From NCBI GenBank assembly GCA_009760885.1, contig CM019700.1:2092405-2156404 (forward strand): a DNA stretch of 64,000 nucleotides, written 5' to 3'. The notes below the pieces were generated by a model. That model saw only the letters and a list, made by a program, of their open reading frames with translations. It was not told the origin of the DNA and searched no databases. Positions 50,401-59,400 of the stretch are shown piece after piece (the first letter of the stretch is position 1; each line of letters opens with the position of its first letter). A program made the translations under genes and the position numbers. This DNA is from Achatina immaculata (Eukaryota; Mollusca; Gastropoda; Stylommatophora; Achatinidae).

Positions 50401-53400
50401 TATACTGCCATGTAGCACTGATTACCATGTATATAACTATGTAACATTGATTACCACGTATACAGCCATGTAGCATTGATTAGCACGTATACTGCCATGT
50501 AGCATTGATTACCACGTATACTGCCATGTAGCACTGATTACCATGTAAATAAACATGTAGCACTGATTACCATGTATACTGCCATGTAGCACTGATTACC
50601 ATGTATATAACTATGTAACATTGATTACCACGTATACTGCCATGTAGCATTGATTAGCACGTATACTGCCATGTAGCATTGATTACCACGTATACTGCCA
50701 TGTAGCATTGATTACCATGGATACAGCCATGTAGCATTGATTATCATGCGAGCTAGGATGTGTGGAAGAACTGGAGAACAGAACTGATTTTATCTAGGTG
50801 TAAAGACTACCAATTTGGAGGAAATGCTGTAAACACCAGTAAGCTGAGGGAAAATGCTGTAAACACCAGTAAGCTGAGGGAAAATGCTGTAAACACCAGT
50901 AAGCTGTGGGAAAATGCTTCCAGGAATGGATAAATTCGGCCTACAAGAACCAGGCCCTACGAGAAGGGGGAATCCAGCCCATGCATTGCTCTGGAGCTCA
51001 GAAAGTTTTCCCTGTTATAAAGATGGACCTTGAGGGCTTCGGGACTTCATAAAGGACAGAAACAGATAATCGAGGGGAAATAGTTACGTACGGTCTTATC
51101 AAAATTTCTGACTGTGGTCCCGCACAGAACAGCTGACATATTGATGGACAAAGTAACACTCACGTGAAAATCATTCCTATAGTACATGCCTGGAACTTTT
51201 ATGTTAATTTGAAACCGGCGAGGACAGCGCATTAAGTTTGATCCCTTTTCTGACAACCTGTAAATATTCATTTCTTCAGAAGCCGAAAGACCTAATGGGT
51301 AAAACTGAAAACTATTATCTGTTGCTCCACAGATAAATAATAAGGTCGATTCATTTCATTTCCTGCAGTCTATTATTTATCTGCTTTTAAATATGAAGTT
51401 TAAATGACAACTGTTCTCTGTGTATTTTCACAAACATACAAAGTAGCCATCGTTTGAGTTTCTAAACTAATGAACATTCAGGAGACAGGCAACAAGTCCA
51501 GCCCCCGCCACCAGTGAAAGGCGTAGCTCCTCAGGTATTCGAAGCAACCAGAGCCCATGCCAACCTGGCTGACTATGCTATCAACAGGTAAGTAAAGGTA
51601 TTTTTGATACATTCATCTTAGTCGTTTGTGACTTTAGCAGTATATGGGTTACCAGGTGTGTGGCGGCTGTTTGTGACTATAGCAGTATATGGGTTACCAG
51701 GTGTGTGGCGGCTGTTTGTGACTATAGCAGTATATGGGTTACCAGGTGTGTGGCGGCTGTTTGTGACTATAGCAGTATATGGGTTACCAGGTGTGTGGCG
51801 GCTGTTTGGGCCTTTCTACAACACACGTGTAAGCAAGTGACGGTGTGGAGGTTGGTCATCTGGTCATGTGACTGAGATGTTACTGAATTTAGTCACTAGA
51901 TGGGTTATTTTTATTATTATGGCAGAACTTTTGGAGAGAAAGTAGCTGTGTGGAAGCTAGAAGGTGGACGTATGGAAGCATGCGAGATCTTTATCTGTCT
52001 ACATGAATGCTTAGAACGTGATTAAATGTGGGGCATATATGAAATCTTGGAGTTGGACTTATGCTTGGACCTCTTCTTCAGTGTAAGGGTCTTTACTAAG
52101 TCGCACTGAAAGCCAGCGTGAAGTGTTCGCTTGTGTAGATGTTACATGTTGAGCTGTCATTACTTACAACACCAGTCACGCCGTACACGCTCTAAGTGCA
52201 AGCGTGTACAATCACCGACAATATAAGTGTTGCAAGAACTGCTGTTTGTCTGCACGGTATTTTGCAAGAAGTTGCACTTTAGCTAAAGTTGCACTGCCTG
52301 CAAAAGTGTTGCAAAAAAGTTGCTGTGTATCAACAGAACTTCTGGAAGAAATATTCTTCATAAACTATTGCAAAACACTGCTCTTATACTGCTGGTGTAT
52401 ATCTTTTTCTGCATTTATCCTTTCTTTCCCGTTCTGATATCACCGTCCATCAAATAAACAAATGTCATTTTGAAAGCTGGGCCTGTACCTTTGAGGACTT
52501 ACTTAAAAAAAAAAAACTGAGATGCTGTCGATAAGACGTGATCATAGGATGTAGATCTGGACCTTAACTATTGAAGCATGATCAGAGGGAGGAGATAACT
52601 GCGTTTCGTCATGGCCGGAGGAACTCAGACGATGTTTGAAGGAGTAATTGTTCTTGCCGTCTAGCAGGGCCAATGTTAACAGGTTTTAGTACCGAAGAAT
52701 ACGAGTCGTACCGAAAGTCGTGAGCAAAATTTTCTTTTAAAAATCAGAATTTATAGATATAGAAAATATAAATGTATCACCTTAATCTGCATTCTTTGCA
52801 CTTCATGTCGAAGTCACATGATGTCATCATCATGTGTCACGTGACCATGCGGAGCGTAAACAAAATGGTGGATGCTGAAGTTTCGTTTCGTCAGTGTGCT
52901 ATTATTGAGTTTCTCGTTTAAGAGGAAATCTCCGCTGCTGAAATTCACCAATGACTTCAACTTGCTTAATGAGATGTGTGCATGGGTGCTAGCAGTGTTA
53001 GGAGGTGGGTGAAACATTTCAAAGATAGAAACACGAGCATCCAAGATATGCCTCGCAGCGGTCGCCCTCGAACTGCCTCCACTGAAAGCAACGTGGAAGG
53101 GGTTGACGACATCATTAAAGAAGACAGACGTGTCACAGTATCTGAAATCGCTGTAAATCTTGGAATAGGACACAATGCAGTACAGGAAATGATTGAAACC
53201 CTAGGCTATAGAAAAGTTTGTGCCCGCTGGGTCCCACAGGAGAGAACGTCCAGAAAGCAGTGCATCTATGCCATCAGTCAGCTGGAACAGAATTCTACCA
53301 GGACGGTAATTTCAAACTTGCAGAGCGATGGGAAAAATGTGTGGAGAGAAATGGAGATTACGTTGAAAAGTGAAGAAAAGGATGTAGATTAGGGTGATAC

Positions 53401-56344
53401 ATTTATATTTTTTCTACCTATAAATTCTGATTTTAAAAAGATTTTTGCTCATGACTTTCGGTATGACCCTCGTTTGCTTTTTATGTTTTAGGGGGGGAGG
53501 AAGGGAGGTTAAGACGCTGTCCGTTTTGGCAATCAGCGACCCAGAGCTGACACACTGGCGTCAGGGTTGGGGAACCATAGCTGACCAAGACCCTGTTCCG
53601 CCTCTCCGCTGATACCCCCAGTAACAGACCTGGCTTGGCTAACAGGGCAGGGATCGCTGTAGTCCCCATGGTTGTGGAGTCTGATAAAGAAGTATTTCTC
53701 AATCCTGCCTTTTTAGCTACACTCAGGGACTGAAAAAAAATCGATGCCATAACCAGCTCTTAAGTCGACATGATACTGTGTCTCACCACCTTCACAGCAT
53801 CTGCTGCAAAGATCACCAGCTCGAAGTTTCTTGGAGATAGAAGAGAAGACAAGACAAGACAATGGTAGCAGGTCTGAGTGTCGAAATATGTTTGTTTATT
53901 GTAGCAGTTTGTGGTGCTGATATATACGAGTATGTCTGTTTGAAAACAAGACAAGACAATGGTAGCAGGTCTGAGTGTCGAAATATGTTTGTTTATTGTA
54001 GCAGTTTGTGGTGCTGATATATACGAGTATGTCTGTTTATGGTAGCAAGTTTCAGACCCACAGTACATGCTGCTGTAAACCATCATTGTGCAAACGATAG
54101 AACACTTTGCCAGACAGTCTGATGTTGTAAAGAGCTGTTTCTGTCTCACTGTCTTCTTGTCTTTATTCTAGGTCTTCTGCCGCCAAAGCAACAGATTATT
54201 CTCGCTTCTCCGACAGTCGTCCCATCGAGATAGTACCTCTCTCCGCAGACCCAAATCTGAGGTAAATATCGTTCATGTTGCATGGGGCATTTTTATTTGT
54301 AAATATCGTTATTTATGGCTATGAAAAAAAGGAATTAAGACATCGATCGTCGCAATTAGAGACGAGTATACTAACAATTTCGACAATCAGAAACCGAAAG
54401 TTTACATAAAAAAACGGTTAAATTATTCCCCCCCCCCCCCCCCCCCCCCCGTTTGTTATCATTTCTGGAGTGAAAAGAATTGCTGTATATAAACAACGTC
54501 ACTTTACACACACAAAAAAAAAACAGTACATAACCGTAATCAATCTGTAAATAATGAAATAACTGCTGTATAAAGTAAAATTCTGGCGTATTCTTAAGCA
54601 GGATTTCCCAAGACAAACAGAAAAACAAACAAAGAGATCCCCCAAAGAAGCCCCAGAACAAAGAAAACTGGTTAAAATTAGAAGGAAAAAAAAGACAATC
54701 AAAATGTCTTGGACAAATCATAAGAAAGCAGAAGTTGGAGAACCTAGAAATGACTGGAAAATTCGAGAGGAAAAAGAGGAGAGAGGAAAGCCAAGAGAGA
54801 AAAATATCACACTGGACTGACCAAGTGCCATGGATAAAAAAAAGAAAAGCATCTGAACTAAAAGGAAACACACAGGACCGTGCAAGATGGAGACGCAGAA
54901 TCGGCAATGCTATCTGGAACGGCCACACTCTGAGGACACCCGACACCAGCATAGCAAGACAGCCACTGACATGGAATCCTCAAAGAAATAGAAAGCGAGA
55001 AAGAGAAGAGACGTTATGACAGTTCACAGAGACAAGGGATACACATGGAAGGAAGCAGAGAGTAATTCCAAGAACAGGGATGACTGATGAGCCTTTATCC
55101 GTGGCCTATGCTCTTAAGGGAGTGAAAGGCAATAATGATGATGATGATGATGATGATGAACTGAAAAAGATAGCCTCTCGTTTGTTTAATCAGGATAATT
55201 TTCAATTCCGTTTGCGTGTATCGGATAGAGCGATTAGTTGTTTTGTTTTTGTTTTTTCTTGTTCTATAGCGTCTTGACGTTAATAATGTGTCCAAAGGTC
55301 GTAGCATTTTAACACTTTCCCGGGTACCACAGAAACCATTGATCAGTGCCTTCTGCTGGGAGATGTATTGTCAGAGGAGATGAATAGTCTGTACAACAGT
55401 CAGGACAAACAGTGCTTGTAAATATTAATGCAACAAATATTTCTGGAATTCTACTTTGGTCAGACACGCTCTGTACTGATTAAACCATGGATTTATGGCG
55501 CAGAAGTTTAGTTACTGAAGCTCTTTGTTAATACTCGGCAGAAGTTGTTTGTTAATACTTGACAGAAATGGTTAATTAATACTTGGAAGAAGTTCTTTGT
55601 TAATACTTGGCAGAAGTCCTTTGTTAATGCTTGGAAGAAGCTCTTTTTTAATACTTGACAGAAGCTCTCTGTTAATGTTTGGAAGAAGCTCTTTTTTAAT
55701 ACTTGGCAGAAGTTGTTAGTTAATACTTGGAAGAAGTTCTTTGTTAATACTTGACAGAAGTTGTTAGTTAATACTCGACAGAAGTTGTTAGTTAATGCTT
55801 GGAAGAAGTTCTTTGTTAATACTTGACAGAAGTTGTTAGTTAATACTTGGAAGAAGTTCTTTGTTAATACTTGGCAGAAGTCCTTTGTTAATGCTTGGAA
55901 GAAGCTCTTTTTTAATACTTGACAGAAGCTCACTGTTAATGCTTGGAAGAAGCTCTTTTTTAATACTTGACAGAAGCTCCCTGTTAATGCTTGGAAGAAG
56001 CTCTTTTTTAATACTTGGCAGAAGTCCTTTGTTAATGCTTGGAAGAAATTCTTTTTAATACTTGACAGAAGCTCTCTGTTAATGCTTGGAAGAAGCTCTT
56101 TTTTAATACTTGGCAGAAGCTCTCTGTTAATGCTTGGAAGAAGCTCTTTTTTAATACTTGGCAGAAGCTCTTTGTTAATGCTTTGTAGAAGTTCTTTGTT
56201 AATACTTGGCAAAAGTTCTTTGTTAATATTTGGCAGAAGTTCTTAGTTAATACTTGGCAGAAATTCTTCTCAGTTTTTATTAAGTTGTAGAATTTGATCT
56301 TTCTGTGTTCAAGTTGGATCTTAGCATCTCACGGAGAGAGAGTG

Positions 56345-56419
<75 letters not shown>

Positions 56420-59400
56420 GATTGATAATACTTTGTAGTGGCAGCTCTTATTGCTCCTTAGCACCTGGTAAGTTTAGCTGGAAGAAGAGTATTAGTCTAG
56501 ACACACACACACACACACACAAAGAGAGACATAGAGAAAAAGAGAGAGAGAGAGAAACAGAGAAAAAGAAAGAGAGAAAAGAGAGAGAGACATAGATAAA
56601 GAAAATAGGAAAGAGAAAAGAGTGAGAGAGAGAGAGAGAGAAAAGAGAGAGTGAGAAAAGAGAGAGAGAGAGAAGAGTGAGAGAGAGAGAAAAAAAGAGA
56701 GAAAAGAGGGAAACAGAGGAAAAAAGAGAGAGACATAGAGGCCACGAGAAAAAAGAGAGAGAAAAGAGTGAGAGAGAGAGAGAGAGAAAAGAGAGAGAGA
56801 AAAGAGAGAGAGACAGAGAAAGACAGAGAAAAAAGAGAGAAAAGAGTGAGAGAGAGAGAAAAAAGAGAAAAGAGTGAGAGAAAAAACAGAGATAGAGAAA
56901 AAAGAGAGAGGGAAAAGAGAGAGACAATGGAAAAAAGAGAGAGATAGAGAAAGAAAGAGACAAGGAGAAAAAGAGAGAGCGAGAAAAGAGAGAAAGAGAA
57001 AGAGAGAGAGAGACAGAGAATGACATATAGATAGAGAAAAAAAGAGAGAGACAGAGAAAAACGAGAGTGTCATAGAGAAAGAGAAAAGAGAGAGATAAAA
57101 GAGAGAGAGACACACACACACACAGACACACACACACAAAGGGAGACATAGAGAAAAAAAAAGAGAGAGAGAGAAACAGAGAAAAAGAAAGAGAGAAAAA
57201 AAGAGAGACATAGATAAAGAAAAAAAGAAAGAGAAAAGAGTGAGAGAGAGAGAAAAGAGAGTGAGAAAAGAGAGAGAGAGAGAGAGAAGAGTGAGAGAGA
57301 GAGAGAGAAAAAAGGAGAGAAAAGAGGGAAACAGAGGAAAAAAAGACAGAGACATAGAGGCCAAGAGAAAAAAGAGAGAGAAACGAGTGAGAGAGAGAGA
57401 GAGAAAAAAAAGAGAGAGAGACATAGAGAAAGACAGAGAAAAAAGAGAGAAAAGAGTGAGAGAGAGAAAAAAGAGAAAAGAGTGAGAGAAGAAACAGAGA
57501 TAGAGAAAAAAGAGAGAGAAAAGAGAGAGACAATGGAAAAAAGAGAGAGAGATAGAGAAAGAAAGAGACAAGGAGAAAAAGAGAGAGCGAGAAAAGAGAG
57601 AAAGAGAAAGAGAGAGAAAGAGACAGAGAATGAAATATAGACAGAGAAAAAAAGAGAGAGACAGAGAAAAACGAGAGTGTCATAGAGAAAGAGAAAGAGA
57701 GAGATAAAAGAGAGCGAGAGACACATACACAGAAAAAAGAGAGACATGGAGAGAGAGAGAGCGACAGAGAGAGACAAGAAAAGAGAGGGAGAGACAGAGC
57801 AAGAGAAAAGAATCCATTGTTCCAAGAGAGAGTCAACTAAACAAAAAAGTTCCTTCTTACACTAAAACTATAACCTAAAAAAAGAAACAAACTGTTTCTC
57901 AACGTCCCATGCCCCATGCCGCAGGCCATCCTGAATCCTCCACTGTTTATTAACATTATCTTTCAGTAAGCATTTTCAGCCTTATACATTCTTGTACGAA
58001 GGTAATTCCTCTCAATAAACTTCAAATTCCTCTTCTACCCCCCCCCCCTCCGGAGCTACTTGCCTCTTGGATGAGAATACATGGTCTTCAGCAAGAATAA
58101 CCAGTATAAGTAAATACTTGTAAATGTGACTGTCGATTTTGTTAATAACAGACTTAGATTTCGCTTTCAAACATTCACATTTATTCAGTAGCTTGTAATT
58201 CTGAAAGCTCTAAACATCTTGTGCTTGAATACAGTTTCTAAACAATTCACTAACTCAGTTCCGGTTTAGAAACGGATGTGGTTATTCAGGTGGAGGTAAT
58301 TCTTTTATTTTGGTGCAAACTACTAGCAGACCTACGTGGCTGCGGTAAAGAGGTGTGGGTACCGTACCACATCACATGTTCCAGAGTTGCCAGCCACACA
58401 GCCAACTCAGGCGAAGGACGTGGGCAGACCCCAGACCCCAGGAGCTGAAGCTCTACGGCGAAGCTGAAAATATGAGACGAACTGCCTGCATCTGTGAGAC
58501 AGATCGGCCTCGATGTTTGAGCGGGCAGCGAGCAAGAAGACACACACTGCTAACCTTGTCTTCTTTATCAACTTACAATGGATTTATTAGACGAGTAATG
58601 TAATCCCTATCACAAGACATGATTTGAGAAGGAACCCTAAAGAGAAGCGAACACAAGAAAGATCAAAGAATACATGAAGCAGGGATACGATGAAGGTTCT
58701 TAAAGTAAAGTGACCTTTGAGAACAAGGCCAAACATGGAACTGACTAGAAAGCCTTTGTCTGAGGATTATGCTCCAGAAAAAGGGTTGCAGGCATTGATT
58801 GATTGATTGGTTGGTTGATTGATTGAATCATAAACACAATTAGAGGAGAATCTGTTGCTGAATTTGCATTCTCTGACGTATGGTGTTTTTTTTTTCCCAC
58901 AGAGTGTGGGACCCGCTACACAACCGTCCTTTTGGGGAGCAAGGCTTGTCACGTGACCCTAAGAGAGCGACAGGAGCCAGGCCAGGAAGCGTTCAAGAAA
59001 TGAAGGAAGAACTTCTAGCCAGGTACAAGTGTAGGAGATGAGCCAAATTTGTGCACTTCTTTCTCCGATTTATACTAAGCTAGGTCAGCGGTTCCCTAAA
59101 TGGGGAGTGTCGCCTATCCCGGGGAGATCCACGTGGGAGGTGAGGGAAGAGGTGCTAGAAGGAGAATCAGAACCAGTTATACAACAACAATAACAAATAG
59201 CTTATGACAGTGCTCAGGGACGAAGCTGGGAGGTAAAGGGGCCGCTGTCCAAAAATGTTTGGGAACTGCTGAACATAATCGACTAACCTTTAGATGTGAT
59301 CTTTTGTTAATTAACAAAGCAGTTGCTAATTTTAAACGACGCACTTTTAATGCTTAGGAAAATGTTGTCTGTTCCGTATTGCACATGATTTACAGCTGAT

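Noticed and set aside
55508..56212. 234-codon minus-strand ORF
   Set aside because: Translation of the 24-bp minisatellite, period of eight residues.
56448..57836. 462-codon minus-strand ORF rich in Ser, Leu and Phe
   Set aside because: Translation of the (GA)n polypurine tract. No start context, domain or codon signal.
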